A DNA stretch of 64,000 nucleotides from Eurosta solidaginis (lineage: Eukaryota > Arthropoda > Insecta > Diptera > Tephritidae). The position numbers and the translations under genes are program-made. Location of the stretch: contig NC_090320.1 of NCBI RefSeq assembly GCF_040869045.1, positions 241,676,978 through 241,740,977 on the forward strand. Direction: 5' to 3'. The notes below the pieces were generated by a model that was not told the DNA's origin, ran no database searches, and worked only from the letters and a program-made list of their open reading frames with translations. Shown here one piece after another: positions 11,650 to 22,055 of the stretch (position 1 is the first letter of the stretch; every line of letters starts with the position of its first letter).

Positions 11650-11841
11650 ATGGCATTTGAGTACTTGGCGTACGTTTTATCACAAGATGAAGAATTACTA
11701 AGTCCATCGCCAGTGGACAGTCACATACTTAGAGAAGTAGATAACTCACTCCACTTGAATACAACGGAGTTTCGAAAGTTGTACCGACTAACACCAGACT
11801 TGGCTCATGATATTATTTCTCAACTAGATGGTCAAGAATAA
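11650..11841 (+). pseudogene. PIF/Harbinger-type transposase N-terminus
   Basis: From the ATG at 11650 the frame encodes 63 residues and then stops. It contains FRKLYRLTPDLAHDIISQL, which matches the N-terminal helix region of PIF/Harbinger (HARBI1-like) transposases. The catalytic DDE domain should follow but is absent; the next sequence is AT-rich with no similar frame. An in-frame upstream ATG at 11566 exists inside the palindrome arm, but the 11650 start fits better because it follows the 5' leader-like arm. Confidence 0.55.
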
Positions 11842-12149
11842 CTGGAATATCAATAGTTAAAAAAAAATTAATACCGCATTTACCTACCTTTTGCTAAAAT
11901 AGGTAAATACTTCACAATAATGTTTTTTAAAAGCAATTAATATATGGAGTTTATTTTTGGCATTCCTTTTGTGCTTTTCGCATTTTTTAGGTTTCGTTAA
12001 GTTATGCTGCCACCTTTCTACTATTAAAACGAAATTTAAATGTCATTTATTTCGAGTCGTTAAAACTAAGTTAGTGAATAGTACAACCGATAAGGCAAGC
12101 GACAAAATTGTTAATTAAAATCTCGACAAATCGCATCGTTATAAGTTAG
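11842..12149. other. AT-rich stretch, nothing recognised
   Basis: No coding frame, inverted repeat or known repeat was identified. Confidence 0.5.
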
Positions 12150-12204
12150 TGAATTCCTCTACAGGTGTTGTTATCCAAACAGCTGATTGCTTCCTCTTGA
12201 TCAT
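12150..12204 (+). repeat. Foldback-family fragment, left piece
   Basis: CAGGTGTTGTTATCC and CAGCTGATTGCTTCCTCTTG match the left end of the foldback at 15363-15832. The match stops at the boundary of Helentron/DINE-like element 2 and resumes at 14254 with TCCCATACAACGCCTTGTAC. The element therefore inserted into this older repeat. Confidence 0.75.
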
Positions 12205-14253
12205 TATACTCAGCTGAGCAGAGCATAACGGTAATCCGTAATGGCAAAAACTAATCGAGATAGATATAGACTTCTATATATCAAAATGATCTGGGTGAAA
12301 AAAGAAATTCATTTAGCCATGTCCGTCCGTCTGTAAACACGATAAATTGAGTAAATTTTGAGGTATCTTGATTAAATTTGGTATGTAGTTTCCTGGGCGC
12401 CCACCTCAGATCGCTATTTAAAATGAACGAAATCGGACTACAACCATGCCCACTTTTTCGATATCAAAAATTTCGAAAAACCGAAAAAGTGCGATAATTC
12501 ATTACCAAAGATGGGTAAAGCGATGAAACTTGGTAGGTGCGTTGACCTTATGACGGAAAACAGAAAATTAGTAAATTTTTGGACAATGGGCGTGGCACCG
12601 CCCACTTTTAAAAGAAGGTAATTTAAAAGTTTTGCAAGCTGTAATTTCGCAGTCGTTGAAGATATCATTATGAAATTTGGCAGGCACGTTGCTCCTGTTA
12701 CTATATGTGCGCTAAATTAAAAAATTTGCAAAATCGGATGACGAACACGCCCACTTTAAAAAAAAAATTTTTTTAAGTCAAATTTTAACAAAAAACATAA
12801 AATCTTTACAGTCTATAAGTAATTATGCCAACATTCAACTCCAGTAATGATATGGTGCAACCAAATAAAAAAATAAAACAAAATTTCAAAATGGGCGTGG
12901 CTCCGCCCTTTTTCATTTAATTCGTCTAGAATACTTTTAAGGCCATAAGTCGAACTAAATTTTACCAATCCTTGTGAAATTTTGTGTGTGCATAGATGCT
13001 ATGCCGATAACCGTTTTCTGTGAAAATGGACGAAATCGGTTGAAGCCACGCCAAGTTTTTATACACGGTCGGCGGTCTGTCCTTGCGCTCGGCCGTTAAC
13101 ACGATAACTTAAGCAAAAATCGATATATCTTAACTAAACTTAGTTCACGTACTTATCTGAACTCATTTTATCTTGGTATAAAATATGGCCGAATCCGACT
13201 ATGACCACGCCCACTTTTGCGATATCGAAAATTACAAAAAATTAAAAAAATGCCATAATTCTATACCAAATATGAAAAAATAGATGAAACATAGTAATTG
13301 GATTGGTTTATTGACGCAAAGTGTAACTTTAGAAAAAACTTTGTAAAATGGGTCTGACACCTACCATATCAAGTAGAAGAAAATGAAAAAGTTCTGCAGG
13401 GCGAAATCAAAAGCCCTTGGAATCTTGGCAGGAATACTGTTCGTGGTATTACATATATAAATAAATTAGCGATACCCGACAAATGATGTTCGGGGTCACC
13501 CTGATCCACATTTCGGTCGATATCTCGAAAACGCCTTCACATATACAACTAAGGGCCACTCCCTTTTAAAATCCTCATTAATAACTTTAATTTGGTACCC
13601 ATATCGTACAAACACATTATAAAGTCACCCCTGGTCCACCTTTATGGCGTTATCTCGAAAAGCCGTCGACCTATAGAACTAAGGCCCACTGCCTTTTAAA
13701 TAATCATTAGCACCTTTCATTTGATACCCATATCGTACAAACGCATCCTAGAGTCACCCCTGTTCCACCTTTATGGCGATATCTCGAAAAGGCGTCCACC
13801 TATAGAACTAAGGCCCACTCTCTTTCAAAATACGCATTAACACCTTTCATTTTATATCCATATCGTCCAAACACATTCTAGAGTCACCCTGGTCCACCCT
13901 TATTGCGATATTTCGCAAAGGCGTCCACTTATAGAACTAAGGCCCACTACGTTTTAAATAATCATTAACACCTTTCGTTTGATACCCATATCGTACAACA
14001 CACATTCTAGAGTCACCCCTGGTCCACCTTTATGGCGATATCCTGAAATTGCGTCCACTTATAGAACTGTGGCGCACTCCCTCTTAAAATACTCTTTAAT
14101 ACCTTCCATTTGAAACCAATGTCATACAAACACATTTCAGGGTTACCCTAGGTCCATTTTGCTAAATGGTTATTTTCCCTTATTTTGTCTCCAAAGCTCT
14201 CAGCTGAGTATGTAATGTTCGGTTACACCCGAACCTAGCCTTCCTTACTTGTT
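12205..14253 (-). mobile_element. Helentron/DINE-1-like element 2
   Basis: This copy lies in the opposite orientation to element 1. It begins TATACTCAGCTGAGCAGAGC and ends GTTCGGTTACACCCGAAC plus a tail ending CTTACTTGTT. The terminal GTTCGG/CCGAAC stem is perfect. It contains CCACGCCCACTTT-type motifs at intervals and about five decayed ~130-bp satellite units at 13490-14170. Comparing the interrupted foldback with its intact relative places the insertion inside a run of T, consistent with a T|T site and no long target duplication. Confidence 0.7.
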
Positions 14254-14290
14254 TCCCATACAACGCCTTGTACACCAATACAGCTCCGAC
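14254..14290 (+). repeat. Foldback-family fragment, right piece
   Basis: TCCCATACAACGCCTTGTAC continues the foldback homology broken by element 2 at 12204/14254. It then diverges near 14276. Confidence 0.65.
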
Positions 14291-14295
14291 ACATA

Positions 14296-14746
14296 AGCAG
14301 TTTTTCATATAGATGAGTTTAACACATGCTTATGCATTATGAGTAGATTGCATGTATTTTTATGGAGAATGGTAGAATGAGCGACACTAGCGCCATCTGA
14401 TATTGAAAAGTAGCCAACTCTCCAATTTTGTTCCAAGCAAATCATAAGAAGAAGAATTTGACATTTCCTTGGGCTAAGGGTGTTGGCACACTTTGCAAGT
14501 GAAATTATTTTTCCCACTGGTTGGTAAATTTTCCAACATTTGTCGCAATTAAGAACTGCAATATAACAATCGATTACGACGCAAAATATGTTAGCAGGCA
14601 TTTTTTTTGCTTCGTGAAATTTTGTGAAATTTTGTATGAAGTCTGAAGTTCCTTCATATTTACAAACGCAAAATCTTGGTTGATTGTGGCGATGTTATTG
14701 GAATGCATAAGCTTGTGTTAAACGCATCTATATGAAAAATGTCATT
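14296..14746. mobile_element. MITE with ~40-bp inverted repeats
   Basis: TTTTTCATATAGATG(A)G, TTAACACATGCTTATGCATT on the left is mirrored by AATGCATAAGCTTGTGTTAA, CGCATCTATATGAAAAA on the right (about 14700-14741). The interior is about 360 bp and encodes nothing recognised, although a 98-codon minus-strand frame is open at 14305-14601. A clear target duplication was not resolved, so the superfamily is unknown. Confidence 0.6.
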
Positions 14747-15362
14747 GTGCCACGACCTATAGTTGCATTCCAACGAAGCGTGATCCAGATACGGATAGAA
14801 ATTTAATATGCAAATGCAACAACGCTGTGATCCTGATATCTATCTGGATCAGTTTCGAATCAACAGGGTGGTTCTGTTAATTTAGATTTTTATGGAAAAT
14901 TTTTGACAGCATACCCTCTGTACTTGTTAGCTGGAGCATCCGATATTTTACATATTTTTCCACTCGAAAACCCATAAATTTAAACTTTAATTCTAAAAAT
15001 GTATTATTAAAGTCATTAAATAATTACATAACATTCATTTTAAATCATGATAGAAAAACTATATATTTTTTATATGAAAAATGTAAGAACCACAACATGA
15101 TGTGCAAATGTTTTTTGCCCAAAGCTCCTGACAGGAGTAAAATTTTTAATATCAGCCATGGGACGAAAGTTATTTAGTTCAAAGCATTTATTTTCGATTA
15201 GGGGAATAAAGTTGAAAATAACAGGCACCCTATTATGGGTACACATTGGTTGAGTACTACCAACTCTCATAGTACTGATGCAGATCGTTCCAATGAGATT
15301 TGATCGTGATCCAGAGCTCGATGACTCAATGGAACGCTACTAGTATGTCAGTTTATCAAAAT
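14747..15362. other. Unassigned intergenic sequence
   Basis: Nothing recognised as coding. Two similar short phrases around GTGATCCAGA occur near 14782 and 15309, without further extension. Confidence 0.4.
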
Positions 15363-15832
15363 CCAAGGCGAATTCAGTACCAGGTGTTGTTATCCCAACA
15401 GCTGATTACTTCTTCTTGATTATTTTCCATACAGTGCCTTGTACTTGAATCGTACAGTTAATCGAATTCAATGAACATTTTCTTTTGAATTGACATTCTT
15501 CTGCACGGCGAATTGGTTGAATTCGCTTTGCCATCACCTTGTATACCAGGTGGTGGGAAAGCGAATTCAACCAATTCGCTGTGCAGAAGAATGTCAAGTC
15601 AAAAGAAAATTTTCATAGATTTCGATTAACTGACATTTTGTTGTCCAAGGCTTTGTACGGAAAATTATCAAGAAGAAGCAATCAGCTGTTGGGATAACAC
15701 CACCTCTACTTGATTCGCCTTGATTGATTCCGATTAACTGACATGTTGTAGTACAAGGCGTTGTATGGAAAATAATCAAGAATAAGCAATCAGCTGTTGG
15801 GATACCAACACCTGGAACTGAATTCGCCTTGG
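15363..15832. mobile_element. Foldback/MITE with compound inverted repeats
   Basis: The outer arms are about 83 bp. The left starts CCAAGGCGAATTCAGTACCA and the right ends with its reverse complement, CTGAATTCGCCTTGG. An inner second palindrome is centred near 15550 (ACATTCTTCTGCAC...GTGCAGAAGAATGT with GAATTCAACCAATTCGC). A third partial arm at 15655-15712 repeats the outer motif. No transposase and no unambiguous target duplication are visible. Confidence 0.75.
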
Positions 15833-16073
15833 AAACGATCGCAATTTCTCAAATTCAGCAATTATATGTATAAAGGTATAAACGAAAATTCTGTCATAAC
15901 ACAAAATAAAATCTGTCATACATGATTTAAATTCTGCTCAAAGATTAATAGCCGTAGCCTAAATAAATACATGATTAATTCACTCAGCTGATTTAAAAAA
16001 ATGCCATGCAAATAAGCGTAGCTTCGCTGTTGGTGGTGGGAGATATACTTCGTCACCAAGTAATCGAGTTTTT
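15833..16073. other. Short unassigned AT-rich spacer
   Basis: Nothing recognised. Confidence 0.5.
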
Positions 16074-17938
16074 TATACTCAGTTGAGCAGAGCTCTCACA
16101 GTATATTAACTTTGATTGGATAACGGTTGGTTATACAGGTATAAAGGAATCGAGATAGACATAGACTTCCATATATCAAAATCATCAGTATCGAAAAAAA
16201 TTTGATTGAGCCATGCCCGTCCGTTAACACGATAACTTGAGTAAGTTTTGAGGTATCTTGATGAAATTTGGTATGTAGGTTCCTGGGCACTCATCTCAGA
16301 TCGTTATTTAAAATGAATAATATCGGACTATAACCACGCACACTTTTTCGATATCGAAAATTTCGAAAAACCGAAAAAGTGCGATAATTCATTACCAAAG
16401 GCGGATAAAGCGATGAAACTTGGTAGGTCAGTTGAACTTATGACGCAGAATAGAAAATTAGTAAAATTTTGGACTTTTAAAAGAAGGTAATTTAAAAGTT
16501 TTGCAAGCTGTAATTTGGCAGTCGTTGAAGATATCATAATGAAATTTGGCAGGAACGTTACTACTATTACTATATGTATGCTTAGTAAAAATTAGCAAAA
16601 TCGGAGAACCACCACGCCCACTTAAAAAAAAAAAATTTTAAGTCAAATTTTAACAAAAAATTTAATATCTTTACAGTATATAAGTAAATTATGGCAACAT
16701 TCAACTCCAGTAATGATATGGTGCAACAAAATACAAAAAAGAAAATTTCGAAATGGGCGTGGCTCCGCCCTTTTTCATTTCATTGGTCTAAGATACTTTT
16801 AATGCCATAAGTAGAACAAAAATTTACCAATCCTTGTGAAATTTAGTAGGGGCTTAGAATCTAGGACGATAACTGTTTTCTGTGAAAAAGGGCGAAATCG
16901 GTTGAAGCAAAGTCCAGTTGTTATACAGAGTCCACCGTCTGTCCTTCCGCTCGGCCGTTAACACGATAACTTGACCAAAAATCGACATATCTTTACTAAA
17001 CTCAGTTCACGTACTTATATGAACTCACTTTGTGTTGGTATAAAAAATGGCGGAAATCCGACTATGACCACGCCCACTTTTTCGATATCGAAAATTACGA
17101 AAAATGAAAAAATGCCATAATTCTATACCAAATACGAAAAAACGGGATGAAACATGGTAATTGGATTGGTTTATTGACGTAAAATATAACTTCAGAAAAA
17201 AACTTTGTAAAATGGGTGTGACACCTACCATATTAAGTAGAAGCAAATGAAAAATGTCTACAGGGTGAAATCAAAAGCCCTTGGAATCTTGGCAGGAATA
17301 CTAATCGTGGTATTACATATATAAATAAAGTAGCGGTGCCCGACAGATGATGTTCTGGGTCACCCTGGTCCACATTTTGTTCGATATCTCGAAAACGCCT
17401 TCACATATATAACTACCACCACTCCCTTTTAAAACCCTTTATTCCTTTAATTTGATACCCATATCGTACAAACACATTCTAGAGTCACCCCTGTTCCACC
17501 TATAGAACTAAAGCCCACTCCCTTTTAAAATACTCATTATCACCTTTCTTTTGATACCCATATTGCACAAACGCATTCTAGAGTCAACCCTTATAACGAT
17601 ATTTCGAAAAGGCGTCCACCTATAGAACTAAGGTTCACTTCGTTTTAAAATACTTATTAACACCTTTCATTTGATACCCATATCGTACAAAAAAATTCTA
17701 GAGACAGCCGTGGTTCACCTTTATGGCGATATCACTAAATGGCGGCCACCTATAGAACTATGGCCCTCTTAAAATACTCTTTAGTACTTTCCATTTGATA
17801 CCCATGTCATACAAACACATTCCAGGGTTACCCTATGTTCATTTTCCTACATGGTGATTTTCCCTTATTTTGTCTCCATAGCTCTCAACTGAGTATGTAA
17901 TGTTCGGATACACCCGAACTTAGCCTTCTTTACTTGTT
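16074..17938 (-). mobile_element. Helentron/DINE-1-like element 3
   Basis: Same orientation as element 2. It begins TATACTCAGTTGAGCAGAGC and ends with a hairpin segment (GTTCGGATACACCCGAAC) followed by a tail ending TTTACTTGTT. The stem is still complementary; only the loop base differs. About four degraded ~130-bp units lie at 17340-17840. The body aligns throughout with elements 1, 2, 4 and 7, including the CGATATCG and CCACGCCCAC motifs. It is non-coding. Confidence 0.7.
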
Positions 17939-17944
17939 TAATCT

Positions 17945-19490
17945 CTCATCCATCTGCGCCCATGCATCGTTGGAGGAAAAGGAGGATAAGGTGAAGGAAG
18001 TACTCTAAGAGCGCCTAAAACGCACATACGGCCGCTGCCCCGACATGATTTAAAAGTCGTGCTTGACACCTGGGTTGGCAAAGAAGCTGTTTTTGGCCCT
18101 AAGGTCGGAGATCAGTCTCCACAATGAAACCTCCCCTAATGCACTGAGGCTGATTGTCTTGGCCGGTGCTCGAAACATAGTCATAGCCTGCACCTGGTTT
18201 AGGCATTAAGATATACATCAAACTACATGGCTGTCCCTTGATCGGAATACATCTAATCAGATCTACCACGTTTTGATTGATACTGTTTTAGCTGTAAGCA
18301 CGATTCGGGGACCAATCTAAACACGCATCCACCTCATCGCACAAGACAAGTTAGACGTCGAAAGTCAACTCGACTGAATGCAGGAGCAGGTGTGCAATGT
18401 CTCTAAAGCACTTTGTACCACCGTCGAGAAAAAATGGTTGCAACCAAAAGAGGGGGAGCCGCCTACAGGGATATTAGGTAAATCTAACAAATTTTCACTA
18501 GGCGCCAAATCTGTGAAAAACCCCTGCAAAAAGAATTTACACATATCAGCTTATCGTCGATTTAAAACGCCTTCGACAGCATGAAAATGAGCTGCCTATA
18601 TGCCGCCTTGTTTGAATTTGGTTTTCCCGCAAAATTGTAAGGTTGTGCAAAATGATGTTGACCCCTCAGAGCTGTTCGAAACTAAACGAGCTTTCAGACA
18701 GGGTGACCCGCTATTGGGAGAATTTTTAAATTTGATGCTGGAGAAAATTATACTAGCTGCAGAACTTAACCGCTTTAGAACAATATTCTGTAAGAGCGTG
18801 CAATTACTGGCGTATGCTGACGACATTGACATCATCGGCCTAAATACCCATGCTGTAAGCTCTTCAAACTGAAAAAAGAAGCGGAAAAGTTGGGCTTAAT
18901 AGAGCCATAATTTCGAAATAGTAAAAAACTTTGTTTATTTGAGAACCATCACTAACAAAAAAAACTAGTTCAGAAATCCAGCGTAGAATCATTCTTGGCA
19001 ACAAAACCTACTTTGAACTAAGTATGCAGCTGAATAGTGAAGTCCTCTCTCGGCAAACGAAAATCATGCTCTACAAGTCACTTATCATATCCGTCGTGCT
19101 ATATAGTGCAGAAGCATAGACCGGCGGCTCTGGGAGTGTTCTACGTGTTGGCGATGGCAAGTAACGAAGAAGATTGAACTATGATCCGTACGATCTTTAC
19201 GCAGACATCAACATAGTCTAGCAATTTAAAATACAGCGGCTACACTGGCTAGGTCATGTTATGCAAATGAAAAGTGGTGCTCCAGCTAAGAAAGTATTTT
19301 TTATCGGAATCCGCCCATATAAGCAGAGGAAGTGGGTGGCCCCTTCGCGCTGGAAGGATCAGGTAGAAAAGTGGATTTAAATTCACTTGGTGTGACCAAT
19401 TGACGCCAGTTAACCCAACGAAGAAGCGACTGGCACGCCTTCTTAGATGACCATAACCATTTAAACGGTTAACCGCCAATTAAGTAAGAA
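17945..19490 (+). pseudogene. Decayed RTE-like LINE (endonuclease plus RT)
   Basis: Across several frames the + strand encodes an apurinic-type endonuclease remnant (VGKEAVFGPKVGDQSLHNET, SPNALRLI, IHQTTWLS, RTIRGP). It then encodes reverse transcriptase around 18600-18870: FRQGDPL, LNLMLEKII, and SVQLLAYADDIDIIGLNTHA with the catalytic YADD. Thumb-region residues follow to about 19480 (LYKSLIISVVLYSAEA). The order and wording fit RTE-type elements. Many stops and shifts make it inactive. The start is placed where element 3 ends and may be earlier. Confidence 0.75.
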
Positions 19491-19497
19491 AGTAAGT

Positions 19498-19870
19498 ATT
19501 CAGATAATCGACTACTCGATTAGTCATGGAGCAACCTTTTCATTTCAATTGGTATTCGATTTCAACATAGGATGGATTCGACTAATTGTGAATAATCGAA
19601 TTAAATTGTTTGTCATCAGTAAACAAAATAAAAAAATTGTTTGTTGCAAAACGAATGGAATTTATTTTCTAGTGCCGATGATGCCAAAGAAGGAAAGTGC
19701 TAAATATGATCATAACTCGACCACGTCCTTACGAATCGTAGAACTCAATTAACATTAAAAAACAAAAACTATTCGATTAGTCAATAAGTGGTCATCGATT
19801 ATTTAACTTTACAACTTTTGCTAATCGACTAATCGATTTTACAAATAGTCGATTATCAAGAGCTCTACAA
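19498..19870. repeat. Inverted AATCGACTA-rich repeat, possible MITE
   Basis: The left edge carries GATAATCGACTACTCGATTA and the right edge carries CTAATCGACTAATCGATTTT, then TAGTCGATTATC, partly complementary to the left. The interior is AT-rich. No target duplication was found, so the limits are approximate. Confidence 0.35.
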
Positions 19871-19937
19871 CCTACATACTATGTCAGATTTTTCGAAATT
19901 TTTTCGATATTATCGTAAGTCGGGACTAGATCATGTC

Positions 19938-20394
19938 TAAAGCGCCAAATACACGACACGAACATTTCCGTTATGTCATGTTTCTGCGAACTTTTCTGTC
20001 GTGTATGGTGGTGCTTGCCAGTTCGCGCAAATGTTCGCCAAAAATCAAAATATTTTAATTTTTGGCGAGCATTTGCGCGAACTGTTCGTGCGTGTATGGC
20101 GAAGTAGCTCATAATCGTAGTAATTTCTGAACGGAACAGACGTGCGCGGAAAAGTAAAATGGACAATAAAAAATTTCTGAGTGAATTTATTGAAATGCTC
20201 TCTCTTTTTCTCTCTTTTTTTACGCTTAATTGCCACAGCGAGCAATATTGCTGCAGCACAATTGTTGTCCGTATTCATCGCTGTCTGAAAGAGAACTAAT
20301 GTTCGGCCAAAAGTTCGTATGGTATATGGCCAAAGCTGCGAACAAGATTGCGGAATGTTCACGGAAATGTTCGTGTCGTGTATTTGCCGCTTAA
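19938..20394 (-). mobile_element. Non-autonomous PIF/Harbinger element with TAA duplication
   Basis: The element spans 19941-20391 (451 bp). Its ends are AGCGCCAAATACACGACACG and the reverse complement of AGCGGCAAATACACGACACG, continuing inward as AACATTTCCGT. TAA flanks both sides (19938-19940 and 20392-20394), as expected for PIF/Harbinger. The minus-strand interior from about 20291 reads AAAILLAVAIKRKKREKKRE, like a Harbinger transposase N-terminus. A second inner inverted repeat around GTTCGCGCAAATGTTCGCC lies at about 20010-20090. The transposase is truncated. Confidence 0.8.
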
Positions 20395-21270
20395 ATAAGA
20401 CATTGTTTCGAGTTTTTGTCAAAAACCACTTTAATGCTAAATCTTAACAAAACCTTTGATTCATAAAAAAAATACTTCTGACGACTCGCTGTGTCTCTAA
20501 TTTTAATATCATTTTGCAAAGTAAATAAAACAAAAAAATTCCATAATAAATATTAAAAATTTCCGATTAATTTATTGTGCAACAATGTGAGTGTGTTATG
20601 TGCATGTGTGTATGTATGGACGTATAGCCTACTTCCATAAAATTATTGGTGCCGTCTGCACTTGAATTATGCAAAACGCAACAAAATGAAGCCAAAGTAA
20701 AATTTAGTATGTTGTTATATATAAGAATGCACGTACACACATACGTACATATATTTTTATTGTACATTAAAAGTCTGTAAATATGTATGCACTTATGTTT
20801 TATACGTTTCTTAGAAAAAAATATTTGCCATAGATATGATGATGTCTTCGTTCGGACGTCGCATCAAAAAAGAGGTGCGCGTTCATTAACAAAAATTAAC
20901 AAATAATAAAAGAAATAGCAGATATCGTTAGTTTAATGTGAAAATGTGCTAAGTCACTTTTTACGAATTTTACAGGAGACGTAAAAAACTGAATAATTTT
21001 TTAAATAACCTTTTTTTCAAAACTGTGAATGAGGATACCTTAATTGCAATGCTTTTGAGTGTAGAAGCTTTGAAAGAGATATGCTAACCCAGCAGCTATT
21101 TTATGACTTAGCACAATTTCCTCACTCAAAACAAATTTTTTCTCCTGACTTAGCACTTTTTACTCAATAGGTTTCCCCATCACTCCTCTCCTTTAATGAT
21201 TGAGATATGACAATAAAACTATATATTTCACAAAAAATACTATATATTTGTCAAACTATTTCTAACTATT
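20395..21270. other. AT-rich intergenic stretch
   Basis: No gene or clear repeat recognised. Confidence 0.5.
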
Positions 21271-21540
21271 GGCGGCCACCGTGGTGTGATGGTAGCGTGC
21301 TCCGCCTACCACACCGAGTGCCCTGTGTTCACACCGAGTTTATTTCTGCCATGAAAAGCTCTCAGTGAAAGCTCATCTGCCTCGCAAATGCCGTTCGGAG
21401 TCGGCATAAAACAAGTAGGTCCCGTCCCGCCAATTTGTAGGAAAAATTAAAAAAAGGAGGACGACGTAAATTGGAAGAGAAGCTCGGCCTAACATCTCTT
21501 CGGAGGTTATCGCGCCTTACAATTATTTATTTATTTTATT
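21271..21540 (+). mobile_element. tRNA-derived SINE, internally deleted copy
   Basis: It starts GGCGGCCACCGTGGTGTGAT with an A-box-like TGGTAGCGTGC. A B-box-like region follows (GTGTTCACACC), decayed relative to the copy at 52462. The middle ~80 bp of the family is missing. The body (TTTCTGCCATGAAAAGCTCT, GCCGTTCGGAGTCGGCATAA) and the TTAT-rich tail are present. ATTTCTAAC occurs on both flanks and may be the target duplication. Confidence 0.75.
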
Positions 21541-22055
21541 TCTAACGGTTCTGATCTGAACTCTTTTGCCGGATGGTGCGCAGACAATAACTTATTTTTA
21601 AATTCAAACAAATGCTGTGTTGTGTCTTATTCCATAAAGACAACTGCCATATACTTTATCTACAAACTAAATGCTAAATCTCTTAATCGTTGTCAAGAGA
21701 GTAAGGCTTGGGTGTAATTTTTGGCTTCAAACTCTCTTTTTCTAGTCACATTGATTTCGTTGTTTCAAAAATTGTTGCAATGGTTGGGTTCAGTAGGCGT
21801 AACACCAGTGATTTTAAGGACCCTATGACGTTGAAGGCACTTTATATATGCTTGGTCAGAAGTGGTATTGAATATTGCTCAATAATATGGAATCCTTTCT
21901 ATGAATCTAACTCCTATAAAATTGAGAAAGTTCCAAAAAATTTTACAAAATTGCTTTACGTATGCTTTACTGCCAGACGGCCTCCCATCATATACCAGCA
22001 GGCACAAATTGCTTGGTCTTCAGGCTTTGCATGACAGAAGAACTTTTATCTCACT
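21541..22055 (+). pseudogene. Jockey/CR1-like LINE RT-end fragment
   Basis: Translations in two frames show the post-catalytic part of a reverse transcriptase: GSDLNSFAGWCADNNLFLNS, LGVIFGFKLSFSSHIDFV, GFSRRNTSDFKDPMTLKAL and LVRSGIEYCSIIWNPF. The layout resembles the LINE at 37560-39995 (LGVFFDPKLSFNKHVDF, GFIRRNCTKFSDPYTLKML), so the two are relatives. Upstream catalytic parts are absent. Confidence 0.7.

Noticed and set aside
14305..14601. 98-codon minus-strand frame as a small gene
   Set aside because: It lies inside a TIR-bounded MITE and shows no recognisable domain.
19879..20422. Two overlapping 125-residue minus-strand frames as genes
   Set aside because: They span the ends of the 451-bp Harbinger derivative; only a short N-terminal part resembles transposase.
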